From an uncultured Bacteroidales bacterium (GTDB lineage: Bacteria > Bacteroidota > Bacteroidia > Bacteroidales > Muribaculaceae), in assembly GCA_949289215.1 (NCBI GenBank), contig CASENC010000042.1:56501-120500 (forward strand): a stretch of 64,000 nucleotides of DNA, given 5' to 3'. The translations under genes were made by a program, and so were the position numbers. Below are positions 29,901-38,458 of the stretch, in pieces; the stretch's first letter is position 1, and every line of letters starts with the position of its first letter. The notes beneath the pieces are model-generated. The model did not search any database and was not told the origin of the DNA. It saw only the letters and a list, made by a program, of their open reading frames with translations.

Positions 29901-30115
29901 GAGGAATTAGGATCGGCCAAGATGTTGAACCTGCCGTTAACGTCGGTCATGGTTCCGCGGGAAGAACCTTTGACCATGACTGAAACTCCGATAAGAGGTT
30001 CTTCCGTTGTTTCGTCAAGCACTGTTCCTGTAATGGTCACATTTTGGGCTGCCGAGGGAAACACAGCCACCAATGCAGCCACCAATGCAAATAGTATTCT
30101 GTTTAATTTAAGCAT
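26981..30115 (-). CDS. SusC/RagA-family TonB-linked outer membrane transporter
   Basis: The 1044-residue protein has a signal peptide ending at 'PSAAQNVTITG', a carboxypeptidase-regulatory-like domain ('ETTEEPLIGVSVMVKG'), a plug with the SusC motif 'LQGKAAGVSVIQNTGSPGS' and 'VDGFIVDNIDYINPND', and a long beta-barrel ending in an aromatic-rich region and 'TFTIGLKIGL'. It imports oligosaccharides across the outer membrane using TonB energy, capped by the SusD lipoprotein encoded next. It is the first gene of the operon running to the terminator at 18898. Confidence 0.96.
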   Translation of the reverse strand: MLKLNRILFALVAALVAVFPSAAQNVTITGTVLDETTEEPLIGVSVMVKGSSRGTMTDVNGRFNILADPNSSLSFSYVGYLSQDVELKGERDITVLMVSTSEELDELVVIGYGVQRKSDITGSISSVSGKDVNDVPVSSALQALQGKAAGVSVIQNTGSPGSKTTIQIRGVGTINDSDPLYVVDGFIVDNIDYINPNDIANVEIFKDAASSAVYGARAANGVVSITTKQGEEGKTRISFDSYVGFSTPWKEVDVMNLEEYALARDYMDGLSQYSADGRLYYSKDAAGNYYFDDYKYHRLDTIRQNSPGNWWDAVKQTGIKQQYNLSVSGGNERVKYMLSTSYYKETGIVKTSDYRRFNARLNVSTELAKWLHVTANMAYVNEDRDPVAEGSASVLKSALSWSPLQYTYNSVGYWNGDNPLALINRDHQNITSDRFDLNLTLDADIFKWLNYQFKVSYYVEPEDESNFWEVNKLDTDFTIPSDVSRYYEKHGNTNKWEINNLLTFNWSNKVHSITVLAGQTAEGYKYDWTESYKRGTPSNDDNYHYLSSGYTGAEAYGLLEQWTAVGFIGRLNYDLYDRYLLQANVRADASSIFSKDNRWGVFPSVSLGWKFSNEAFMEGVDWLSMGKLRAGWGILGNNRIDELSRYTIVYNQYNYPFGIGNHVLFPGAASTTIGNPDISWEKTKTYNVGLDLGFMKNSLNFTIEYFDKRTSDILLEVPTVASAGLESDPMVNAGEVRNWGLEFNGSYKKTINKFSFEVGFNISWIKNEVTGLGTGNEPVYGAYLSEGSIIDYVTKTEVGRPIGSFYGYVTDGIFNSYEEVMHSAQYEPGKNATDQSTRPGDFRFKDLNGDNRITAEDRTFLGSPLPDIVFGLPITMSYGDFDLYMFFQGQAGNEIFNVMNFYLYNGAQGNLAADAAVRHWSGQLQEDRAYYPLNLNGDVPDLDPSDTPRNFRASDFYVEDGSYVRLKELRLTYNLPKKLISKWKLSNCSVSLSAYNLLTFTGYSGLDPEVGKVIGTESNNINMGVDHGNYPQARTFTIGLKIGL

Positions 30116-30184
30116 TTACTTGGGATTTTAGTTCAATAAAAACCATAAGTTCCTAAATAATACGCAATAAGATATTTTTAAAAC

Positions 30185-30224
30185 AATGGCGCTTCACCAT
30201 ATTGCTGCCCGGCAAAGCGCCATT
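30185..30224 (-). terminator. Terminator after the first ELWxxDGT gene
   Basis: Ten-base arms AATGGCGCTT (30185-30194) and AAGCGCCATT (30215-30224) are followed on the minus strand by GTTTTAAAAA. It separates the GH2/ELWxxDGT operon from SusC. The remaining bases to 30115 probably hold the SusC promoter, but no TANNTTTG match was found. Confidence 0.6.
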
Positions 30225-30246
30225 GCAAATTTCCATCTACAGTGTA

Positions 30247-32091
30247 TTATTTCTTAATCAGGCGAGAAGTGTAGGTAATGCCATTATCTGCCTTAACCAC
30301 CACTTGATATATACCTGCAACAAGTGCAGAAACGTCAACACGATTACCATCGACATTTGCGCAAGACAATACCACGCGACCCGAAATATCATAAATCGTG
30401 ACAGCATCAACATTGCCGGCCAACTTGATGTTGAACGAGGTTGATGCCGGGTTAGGATAAATCATGTCCGATGCATTACTGTCGGCAGCCACGTTGTCAA
30501 CCCCTACGCCCATTTCGGCGCGAGTGCGGTATTCCGGTTCAAGATTGTCGGTTTCGGTCTCGGGATCAAAATCCGGTTTACGGTAATGATACACATATAT
30601 TTGCTTAGCGGCATTGTTGGTGGTGAAAATCAAGTTACCGCCAAGGTTTCGCAACGAATGTATCTGGTCGCCGTCGGGGAACAAGTTGGTCACACGAACC
30701 GGGAATTGTTCCTTATTGTCGATACGGAACAACTTTGTGGCATATTCGGGAAGTTCGGTACTTTCATTCCACCAGTAAAGGCTGCCCGAAACCACAGTAA
30801 GTTCTTTCACCCAGTTGCAAAGCACGCCCGGAGCCAAATCTGATTGCATATAAACCTGTTCACCGTCGGTATAATGCAATTCACCACCCTTGTTGCTTTC
30901 GATAGTGGCATCGGTTCCTGAATTTGCACAGAACATATACACGCCATCAAATACCACGCCCGGGTCGGGGAAACTGCTGAAATCAATCGACGGCGTAGTG
31001 GTCAAAATGTCAAACATCTTGAAATCGCCCAATTCACAATTTGTGCAAGCCAATTCGTTGCCAATGGTTATATCATGAGAGCGGAAGTAAAATTTACCAT
31101 TATAAGGTTCGGCTCCCACAAAAGTAAGGTTACCACCATTACCATTGCCACTTTCGGCAAAAGTCGGGTTGGAATCATATATTTGATATGTACCCTCGGG
31201 TGTTCCGTCGCTTGCCCACGGTTCATTGCCGCTCTCGGTTGTCCATGCCTTGAAGAACAATTTTTCATTATAGAAATTTGCCATATGGTCGATAGCCGGG
31301 TCACCCGTGCCTAATGCAGTCTCCTCAAGGTTTATGTCTTTCACAAACTTGGTTCCCTCACGAGTACCGTCGGTTACCCACAATTCGGCACCCATGGTTC
31401 CGTCAAGATCGTCGGCTTTAAAGAATACCTTGCGGCCGACACGCACGTAGGGTGCCCAACGCTCGGCATTATTGTCGCGACCTGGATAACTCATTTGGCA
31501 CTCGTAAATGCGCTCGGTACCATCTTCGGTGCCATCGCTCACCCACAACCATTTTTGCGGAGTTGAACCATATGTGGAACTTTCAAAATCTTCGGCGGCA
31601 AATATGAATTTAGTTTCATTCACCTGCGTAAAACCCAGCGGCGACGAATCGCCCACTTCATTTACATCCTTAACCATGTAAGTTCCTTCTTCGGTACCGT
31701 CCGAGATCCACAGTTCAATGCCATAATCATCGGTATATGCCGAGAATACCACTTTATCATTAAATCGCGTAAGGTAACTTACATTTGAAGTACTGGCTCC
31801 GGGTACAATGTCCTTTACCATGTGCGTTCCTGCGGCAGTACCGTCGGTTACCCACAATTCTTCCCCATGTTCGCTATCGGTAGCAGCGAAAAAAGCATAA
31901 TACCCTTTTTCGGGAGAACCGGCCACAACCAGGTTTTTATCTTTTTGAGGCTTACGCTCGGTGCTGATATTGGCAGTAACACCATCGGGCAGCAAAGCCA
32001 CAAGCTCTCCTCCGGCCTCGGGAGTTTGAGCAAGCATCGATCCACATGTGAGGAACAATGCAGTTGTCAACAAATAGTTTAAATGTTTCAT
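30247..32091 (-). CDS. ELWxxDGT-repeat protein with T9SS-like sorting domain
   Basis: The 614-residue secreted protein has several copies of the ELWxxDGT repeat ('EELWVTDGTAAGTHMVKDI', 'IELWISDGTEEGTYMVKDV', 'AELWVTDGTREGT'), which build a beta-propeller. It ends with a type A sorting tail ('YPNPASTSFNIKL', 'TIYDISGRVV', 'SRLIKK'). I place the start at the ATG at 32091, which gives the signal peptide 'LNYLLTTALFLTCGSMLAQ' and the same length as the paralogue at 34278. Upstream codons would need a TTG start. It follows the GH2 gene by 41 bases. The role is unknown; a cell-surface binding protein is plausible. Confidence 0.85.
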   Translation of the reverse strand: MKHLNYLLTTALFLTCGSMLAQTPEAGGELVALLPDGVTANISTERKPQKDKNLVVAGSPEKGYYAFFAATDSEHGEELWVTDGTAAGTHMVKDIVPGASTSNVSYLTRFNDKVVFSAYTDDYGIELWISDGTEEGTYMVKDVNEVGDSSPLGFTQVNETKFIFAAEDFESSTYGSTPQKWLWVSDGTEDGTERIYECQMSYPGRDNNAERWAPYVRVGRKVFFKADDLDGTMGAELWVTDGTREGTKFVKDINLEETALGTGDPAIDHMANFYNEKLFFKAWTTESGNEPWASDGTPEGTYQIYDSNPTFAESGNGNGGNLTFVGAEPYNGKFYFRSHDITIGNELACTNCELGDFKMFDILTTTPSIDFSSFPDPGVVFDGVYMFCANSGTDATIESNKGGELHYTDGEQVYMQSDLAPGVLCNWVKELTVVSGSLYWWNESTELPEYATKLFRIDNKEQFPVRVTNLFPDGDQIHSLRNLGGNLIFTTNNAAKQIYVYHYRKPDFDPETETDNLEPEYRTRAEMGVGVDNVAADSNASDMIYPNPASTSFNIKLAGNVDAVTIYDISGRVVLSCANVDGNRVDVSALVAGIYQVVVKADNGITYTSRLIKK

Positions 32092-32132
32092 GTGATTTGT
32101 TTTAAATGTTAATGTTAATAATATGGTAGTTA

Positions 32133-33995
32133 TCAATGCTTTTTCTTACTCTCTTTTAACATCAATTCCACTTCTTTCTTGGCTTGCTCACGCGATTTTG
32201 TAAAAATCTTGTATATCCTTGCCATATCGAATTTGGGGTAACGGTCATAAGTATATATACCGTTTTTCTCAAGTTCCACATCCACAAGTTGCGTAAAGCA
32301 GAAACCATCTATATGATCCAAACTGAGTATTACATTCACTTGTTTTTCAAGCCTTTCATAAAATTCATCGATGGTGCGCGGTGCTTGTCCGTACCCCCAA
32401 AAGTCGTTGCTTGTTCCAACTTCGGGTGCATTCATCTCCTTCACCCAACGTATTCCGCCGAACTCATCGATCATATACACCTCGCCTCGGTAAGGCTGGC
32501 TCTCGTGCGGACGGTTGACATAAGGATACCCGTTGGCATTAAGTTTCAACTGCTCATACAGTGCAACAGGATCTTGCACATAGGTATGCTCCGAGTAAAT
32601 GTCGGTGAGCCGTGCGTGATCACCTCCACTGGCAGTAACAACAGGACGAGTACGGTCGAGCCTGTGAGTTATGAGATACAGGTCATCGGTAAGACGTGCA
32701 CGCTGGCCGTCAATGTCGTCTTTTCGTGACTCGTTGAGCGGCGACCATGCCACAAGCGACGGTGAATTATAATCACGCATGACACACTCTTCCCACTCGG
32801 TTATCATGTTGCGGGCGGCAACAGGGCTGCACCAATCCATGCCCCAACTTGCCGATTCTCCCCACACAAGGTATCCAAGCTTATCGGCCCAGTACAGATA
32901 ACGCTGCTCAAACACTTTTTGATGCAGGCGTGCTCCATTAAAACCTGCCTGCTTGCCAAGTTCTATGTCTCTACGCAAAGCCGAATCGCTCGGAGCCGTC
33001 CACTGACCATCGGGATAATATCCCTGGTCAAGCACAAGCCGCTGATAATAATGCTCATTGTTCAAATAAAATTTTGTTCCTCGCAATTCCACTTTACGCA
33101 TTCCAGCATATGAAGTTACCTTGTCAATCTCATTCCCATTCTTATCCAGTACGATAAATTCCACATCATATAGAAATGGATGCTCGGGCGACCATGTTTT
33201 TACATCATCGATACCTAAATTTGCAACAACATTATTGCTCGCGGCCAATGTCGCTGATGAAATCTCTTTGCCATTATCGAGCAATCTCACTTTAAACTGT
33301 GCAGCAATGCCCGCGTCGAAAAATTCAGGTTCAAAAACAAATTGTGAATTATCAAGATCGGGAGTTATGCGGCAACTTTTCAATCCTCCGTTTTCAACGG
33401 CTTCAAGCCACACCGTTTGCCAAATTCCGGTGACACGGGTATAAAAGGCATTATATGACTCAAGTCGTCTCGATTGCTTGCCGGCAGTTTGCATCATTGA
33501 GCGTAAATCATCTTCTACATATACTACAAGATCGTTATCACCGGCACCGACATACGGAGCTATATCAACGGCAAAAGATGACGACCCACCGTAATGAACC
33601 ATAACCTCTTTACCGTTGACATATATGACCGATTTATAATCGATACCTCCGAAATTAAGCATAATATGGCCGCCTATCCAGTTATCGGGAATATTTATGG
33701 TGCGATGATACCACATCGCATTTATAAAATCATTGTAGCCTACCCCCGACAATTTGCTTTCGGGGCAGAACGGTACGATAATATCTTCACTGAAACCTTT
33801 TGAGGATTGGAAATCACGTTCACTTCCACTTCGGGCAAAATCAAGTTCATAACTCCATTTCCCATTCAAGTTTATCCACTCGCTGCGCTCAAATTGCGGA
33901 CGTGGATACTCGGAACGCGGTATTTCCGATGCTCGTACTGTACAATACGAAAAAACACATGATATAATCGCTGTTAAAATATAGCTTCTCCTCAT
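32133..33995 (-). CDS. Glycoside hydrolase family 2 protein, second copy
   Basis: The 620-residue secreted enzyme has the GH2 order: signal peptide, jelly roll ('MWYHRTINIPDNWIGGHI'), Ig-like domain and TIM barrel. The acid/base is E422 in 'WSPLNESRKDD' and the nucleophile E511 in 'YMIDEFGGIRWV'. It differs clearly from the GH2 at 9684, so the two probably act on different linkages. It is the first gene of a two-gene operon with an ELWxxDGT protein. The sugar specificity cannot be told from sequence. Confidence 0.92.
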   Translation of the reverse strand: MRRSYILTAIISCVFSYCTVRASEIPRSEYPRPQFERSEWINLNGKWSYELDFARSGSERDFQSSKGFSEDIIVPFCPESKLSGVGYNDFINAMWYHRTINIPDNWIGGHIMLNFGGIDYKSVIYVNGKEVMVHYGGSSSFAVDIAPYVGAGDNDLVVYVEDDLRSMMQTAGKQSRRLESYNAFYTRVTGIWQTVWLEAVENGGLKSCRITPDLDNSQFVFEPEFFDAGIAAQFKVRLLDNGKEISSATLAASNNVVANLGIDDVKTWSPEHPFLYDVEFIVLDKNGNEIDKVTSYAGMRKVELRGTKFYLNNEHYYQRLVLDQGYYPDGQWTAPSDSALRRDIELGKQAGFNGARLHQKVFEQRYLYWADKLGYLVWGESASWGMDWCSPVAARNMITEWEECVMRDYNSPSLVAWSPLNESRKDDIDGQRARLTDDLYLITHRLDRTRPVVTASGGDHARLTDIYSEHTYVQDPVALYEQLKLNANGYPYVNRPHESQPYRGEVYMIDEFGGIRWVKEMNAPEVGTSNDFWGYGQAPRTIDEFYERLEKQVNVILSLDHIDGFCFTQLVDVELEKNGIYTYDRYPKFDMARIYKIFTKSREQAKKEVELMLKESKKKH

Positions 33996-34041
33996 TTCAT
34001 TATTTATTATTGGTTTATATTAGAGTATGTTTTGACTATGG

Positions 34042-34049
34042 CAAAAGTA
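34042..34049 (-). promoter_or_regulatory. -7 element for the second GH2 operon
   Basis: TACTTTTG on the minus strand fits TANNTTTG, 47 bases upstream of the GH2 start. The remaining 34050-34277 gap shows no gene and no strong terminator. Confidence 0.4.
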
Positions 34050-34277
34050 GATTACTTCCATCTTAGAGGCAGGTAAAAATGTTTCTGAAAACAGCAATTT
34101 TGTTTAATTGAACATGTGTACATTGGAAACCCATATCACCATCCAGCCCAATCTCTTAATTTCTAAGCCATTACCATACAGGTGGTGATACATCGCCCCC
34201 AATCAACGGCCACGTGCCGCATTGTCCGATTATACCACCCCACCCGTCATTACAGCATGATTGAATGTTACCGAAAC

Positions 34278-36122
34278 TTACTTTTTAATCAAGCGCGATG
34301 TGTAAATCGCTCCGTCTTCGGCATATATTACTACTTCATAAATACCTTTTGACAATTGTTCCACATTTACGGTTTTGCCTTCAAGCCCCGTTTGTGAAAC
34401 CACCATGCGCCCTGCAATATCATAAATTACAACCTGTTTTACATCACAGTCTGCCTTTATGTTGAACGATGTTGTGGCAGGGTTAGGATAAATCACATCC
34501 GATGCTTTACCGGCCGATACATTCTCAACAGCCGACAAGCCCATCTCGGCACGAGTGCGATATTCGGGTTCAAGATTATCGGTTTCGGTCTCGGGATCAA
34601 AACCAGGTTTGCGGTAATGGTAGCAATAAATTTGGGCTACTGCATTTTCTGTGGCAAAAATCAAGTCCCCGCCCAAGTTTCGCAACGAGTGGATTTGGTC
34701 GCCGTCGGGGAAAAGGTTGGTTACACGCACGGGGAACTCATCTTTGCTGTTAATCCTGAATAGCTTGGTTTTGTATTCTGTAATTTGGTCACTTTCATTC
34801 CACCAATAAAGACTGCCCGATGCTACAGTAAGTTCCTTAACCCAGTTGCATTGTATGCCTGGAGCCATGTTAGACTGCAAATACACTTTTTCTCCATCGG
34901 TATAGTGCAATTCGCCTCCATAATTGGTTGGAATGGTGGGGTCTTCACCCGAGTTTGCACAGAACATATAAACTCCGTCAAACTCCACACCGGGGTCGGG
35001 GAAACTGTTGTTGCTGCTCGTCGGCACATTCACGTTAATGTCAAAAGCCCTGAAATTGCCTTGTTCACAATCAGTGCAACCAAGCTCGCTGCCAAATTCA
35101 TTGGTTTTGCAGCGGAAATAAAATTTACCTTTGTACGGGGCCGAACCAACCATTGTCAAATTTCCGCCTTGCCCTTTTCCGTTTTCATCCTTGGTAGGAA
35201 CGCAATCATATATCTGATATGTGCCCTCGGGTGTACCGTCGCTTGCCCACGGTTCATTACCGCTTTCAAGTGTGTGAGCCTTGAAAAACAGTTTTTCATT
35301 ATAAAAATTGGCAAGATGGTCGAGCGAAGATCCTGCCGTTCCCGTTTCAAGCGGCTCGGTGTTTATGTCCTTCAGGAATATGGTTCCTTCGGTAGTACCG
35401 TCGGTAACCCACAACTCTTCTCCGGTGGTTCCATCAACATTGTCGGCCTTGAAGAACACTTTCCGCCCCACTCTGACAAACGGCCACCACATCATCGAGC
35501 CATGAGTGCTGCCCGGATACCTTACGTCACACTTGTCGCATATAAGCTGTGTGCCCTCTTCGGTACCATCACTCACCCACAACCACCATTGTGCCCCACG
35601 TTCGGCCATTTGGCTATCGTAATTTTGTGCGGCAAAAATAAATTGATTCTCGTTTACCTGGGTAAAACCGCGTGGATTGGAATCACCCAGCTCATTAACA
35701 TCTTTTACCAAATGTGTTCCCTCTTCGGTACCGTCCGAAATCCACAAGTCGGTACCATAATCATCGGTATATGCCGAGAACACTACCTTGTCGTTAAAAC
35801 GGGCCAGGTAGCACACGTTTGAACTCGCCGACCCGGGAATAATATCCTTTACAAGATATGTTCCGGCTTCGGTTCCATCAGTCGCCCACAGTTCCTCTCC
35901 ATGCTCATTATCGGTGGCTGCAAAAAATGCAAGATAACCTTTTTCGGGCGAACCTGCCACTACCAAATTTTTCTCCTTAAAAGGACGGCGTTCTGTGCCG
36001 ATGTTGGCTTTTACTCCATCGGGAAGTAACGCGCGCAATTCGCCTCCGGCTTCAGGAGTCTGAGCCTGCATTGCTCCTGCAAGAGCAAATAACATGATGC
36101 CAAGTAAAAAATTTTTTCTCAT
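34278..36122 (-). CDS. ELWxxDGT-repeat protein with T9SS-like sorting domain, paralogue
   Basis: The 614-residue secreted protein is a close paralogue of the one at 30247-32091, sharing repeats such as 'EELWATDGTEAGTYLVKDI' and 'TDLWISDGTEEGTHLVKDV' and the tail 'YPNPATTSFNIKADCD' ... 'SRLIKK'. The signal peptide ends at 'AGAMQAQTPEAGGE'. It has its own promoter and is the outermost PUL gene on this side. The pair arose by duplication around the GH2 gene; the functional difference is not visible. Confidence 0.85.
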   Translation of the reverse strand: MRKNFLLGIMLFALAGAMQAQTPEAGGELRALLPDGVKANIGTERRPFKEKNLVVAGSPEKGYLAFFAATDNEHGEELWATDGTEAGTYLVKDIIPGSASSNVCYLARFNDKVVFSAYTDDYGTDLWISDGTEEGTHLVKDVNELGDSNPRGFTQVNENQFIFAAQNYDSQMAERGAQWWLWVSDGTEEGTQLICDKCDVRYPGSTHGSMMWWPFVRVGRKVFFKADNVDGTTGEELWVTDGTTEGTIFLKDINTEPLETGTAGSSLDHLANFYNEKLFFKAHTLESGNEPWASDGTPEGTYQIYDCVPTKDENGKGQGGNLTMVGSAPYKGKFYFRCKTNEFGSELGCTDCEQGNFRAFDINVNVPTSSNNSFPDPGVEFDGVYMFCANSGEDPTIPTNYGGELHYTDGEKVYLQSNMAPGIQCNWVKELTVASGSLYWWNESDQITEYKTKLFRINSKDEFPVRVTNLFPDGDQIHSLRNLGGDLIFATENAVAQIYCYHYRKPGFDPETETDNLEPEYRTRAEMGLSAVENVSAGKASDVIYPNPATTSFNIKADCDVKQVVIYDIAGRMVVSQTGLEGKTVNVEQLSKGIYEVVIYAEDGAIYTSRLIKK

Positions 36123-36189
36123 TTCCGTTGTTGATTTTAATGTTAGTTAATGGTACAATAAAAAAAGTTGATCAACATTTATCGTATTG

Positions 36190-36220
36190 CAAAATTAAAA
36201 GAGAAACCATACGACAACAA
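36190..36220 (-). promoter_or_regulatory. Promoter of the second ELWxxDGT gene
   Basis: On the minus strand TTG (36218-36220), a 20-base spacer and TAATTTTG (36190-36197) fit the Bacteroidetes pattern, 68 bases upstream of the start codon. Confidence 0.55.
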
Positions 36221-36470
36221 GTAAGATTGTCTAACAAACGGGTAAAATTGTATTTGTAACCAACTTGTCATACCTGTAACAAATCTGTTAACAGGCATCT
36301 CAATCATCTATAGCACACTTTTTTATCGACCAATAAACAAGCTAATCATAATTACCCGCGCACATATTGCATTGTTTTTGCATAACCGAAATGCGAGTGA
36401 CACGTTGCAACCGCTTAAAAACTCCCACTCTCGGCAATAAAAATATACTGCGGCAAAATTTAGCACATAA
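36221..36470. other. Divergent intergenic region without a gene
   Basis: The gap between the PUL and mutA is 461 bases in total. Apart from the two promoters I see no open reading frame, RNA gene or clear repeat; a stretch around 36240-36300 is rich in TTGTAAC/GTAAC-like words. Confidence 0.5.
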
Positions 36471-36504
36471 TTGCCGTCCGTTAAAATAAAATTCAGTATA
36501 TTTG
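36471..36504 (+). promoter_or_regulatory. Promoter of mutAB
   Basis: TATATTTG (36497-36504) fits the -7 element. The nearest TTG (36471-36473) leaves a 23-base spacer, longer than usual. The 5' untranslated region would be about 75 bases. Confidence 0.45.
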
Positions 36505-36583
36505 TATGTTTAATTTATAGAGACTTAATTCTTGACAGCCTTGCTGGAAACTAATATATACTAAACGTTATTATATTTTTATT

Positions 36584-38449
36584 ATGGCAGAAAACAAAGA
36601 AAAATTGTTCGACAAATTTCCTCCTGTTTCTACCGAGGAATGGAGAGCCAAAGTCGAAACCGACTTGAAAGGTGCCGACTTCCAAAAAAAATTAGTTTGG
36701 CGAACAAACGAAGGGTTCAACGTACAACCCATGTACCGTGCCGAGGACATAAAGGACTTGAAGACCACCGACTCGCTGCCGGGTGAATATCCCTACATCC
36801 GCGGTACACGCACCGACAACCACTGGTACATACGCCAGGAAATCACCGTTGCCGACTGCGCCGAGGCTAACGCAAAAGCCCACGAAATACTCGGCAAAGG
36901 GGTGACTTCGCTTGGCTTCAGGTTGAAGAAAAACGTGATTGCCGACGGCTTCATTGCAACATTGCTCAACGGCATCAAGCTTGATGCAACCGAAGTGAAC
37001 ATCACTTGCTGCCCGTCGTGCGCACTTGAAGCAGCCAAGGCACTCGTTGATTACTTGAAAGCAAACAATGCCACCGAGACATTCCGCGGCTCGATTGGCT
37101 TCAATCCGTTCAAGCGACTGCTCAAGCACGGTATCGACTTCCCACAAGATGTGAAAGCCGTCGCTGCCGAACTGGTGAAGACTGTGGCCGAAGTAAAAAA
37201 CTTGCGGGTACTTGCCGTTGACTCGGCCATGCTAAGCAATGCAGGTGCCTACATCTACCAAGAACTCGGCTACGCACTGGCCTGGGGCAACGAGTGGATG
37301 GGTATGCTTACCGATGCCGGCATAGAACCCGACGAGGCCGGACGCCGCATCAAGTTCGACATGGGCATTTCTTCAAACTACTTTATGGAAATTGCCAAAT
37401 TCCGCGCCGCACGTATGCTGTGGGCACAAATCGTCAAGCAATACGCACCCAAGTGCGACTGTGCTTGCAAGATGAATGTCCATGCCACGACATCGGAATT
37501 CAACCAAACCATCTATGACGCTTATGTCAACCTGCTCCGCTCGCAAACCGAGTCGATGTCGGCAGCAATCGCCGGTGTAGATTCGATAACGGTGACTCCG
37601 TTTGACAAGCAATACAAGACTCCCGACGACTTCTCGGAACGCCTTGCCCGCAACCAGCAATTGTTGCTCAAGGAAGAAAGCCACCTCGACCGCATCGTCG
37701 ATCCTGCCGGAGGCTCTTACTATGTGGAAACACTTACTGTCTCCATTGCCAATGAGGCTTGGAAACTGTTCCTCGAAGTTGAAGACAACGGCGGCTTCTA
37801 CAATCAATTAAAAGCCGGTGCAGTACAAAAAGCAATCAATGAAACTTGCGACAAGCGCCATGCCGATGTTGCACGCCGCAAAGAATCGTTGCTTGGAACC
37901 AACCAATTCCCCAACTTCAACGAAATGGCTGCCGACAAGATTGAAACCGAAGGCTGCTGCGGCAAGAGCTGCGGTTGCAGCCATGACGAAAACGGCACAG
38001 CAGTTGAAGCCCTGCGTGGCACACGTGCTGCAAGCGACTTCGAGGCATTGCGTCTTGAAACCGAGCGTTCGGGCAAGCGCCCCAAAGTGTTCATGCTCAC
38101 CATCGGCAACCTTGCAATGCGCATAGCCCGCTCGCAATTCTCATCTAACTTCTTTGCTTGCGCCGGTTATGAAATCATCGACAACCTTGGTTTCGATACC
38201 GTGCAACAAGGCATAGATGCAGCAATGGAAAAGAAAGCCGACATCGTGGTTCTCTGTTCAAGCGACGACGAATATGCGACTCTCGCTCCCGAGGCATTCA
38301 AGGCTCTCGACGGCCGCGCCGAATTTGTTGTGGCCGGAAACCCGGCTTGCGCCGACGACCTCACCAAGGAAGGTATCACACAATTCATCCACGTTCGCAG
38401 CAACGTTCTCGACACTTTGAAGGCTTTTAACGCTAAACTATTAAAGTAA
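36584..38449 (+). CDS. mutA: Methylmalonyl-CoA mutase small subunit
   Basis: The 621-residue protein is the non-catalytic subunit of the adenosylcobalamin mutase that interconverts succinyl-CoA and R-methylmalonyl-CoA on the way to propionate. The barrel part ends with 'IVDPAGGSYYVE'. The C-terminal Rossmann part lacks the DxHxxG cobalamin-ligand motif seen in MutB, as expected for MutA. The linker between the two parts carries an unusual cysteine cluster, C458, C459, C463 and C465 in 'CCGKSCGCSHDENG'. mutB starts nine bases after the stop. Confidence 0.95.
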   Translation: MAENKEKLFDKFPPVSTEEWRAKVETDLKGADFQKKLVWRTNEGFNVQPMYRAEDIKDLKTTDSLPGEYPYIRGTRTDNHWYIRQEITVADCAEANAKAHEILGKGVTSLGFRLKKNVIADGFIATLLNGIKLDATEVNITCCPSCALEAAKALVDYLKANNATETFRGSIGFNPFKRLLKHGIDFPQDVKAVAAELVKTVAEVKNLRVLAVDSAMLSNAGAYIYQELGYALAWGNEWMGMLTDAGIEPDEAGRRIKFDMGISSNYFMEIAKFRAARMLWAQIVKQYAPKCDCACKMNVHATTSEFNQTIYDAYVNLLRSQTESMSAAIAGVDSITVTPFDKQYKTPDDFSERLARNQQLLLKEESHLDRIVDPAGGSYYVETLTVSIANEAWKLFLEVEDNGGFYNQLKAGAVQKAINETCDKRHADVARRKESLLGTNQFPNFNEMAADKIETEGCCGKSCGCSHDENGTAVEALRGTRAASDFEALRLETERSGKRPKVFMLTIGNLAMRIARSQFSSNFFACAGYEIIDNLGFDTVQQGIDAAMEKKADIVVLCSSDDEYATLAPEAFKALDGRAEFVVAGNPACADDLTKEGITQFIHVRSNVLDTLKAFNAKLLK

Positions 38450-38458
38450 GACACAAGT

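Noticed and set aside
34785-35822. 345-residue plus-strand frame
   Set aside because: Antisense to the ELWxxDGT gene; its repeats just mirror the coding repeats.
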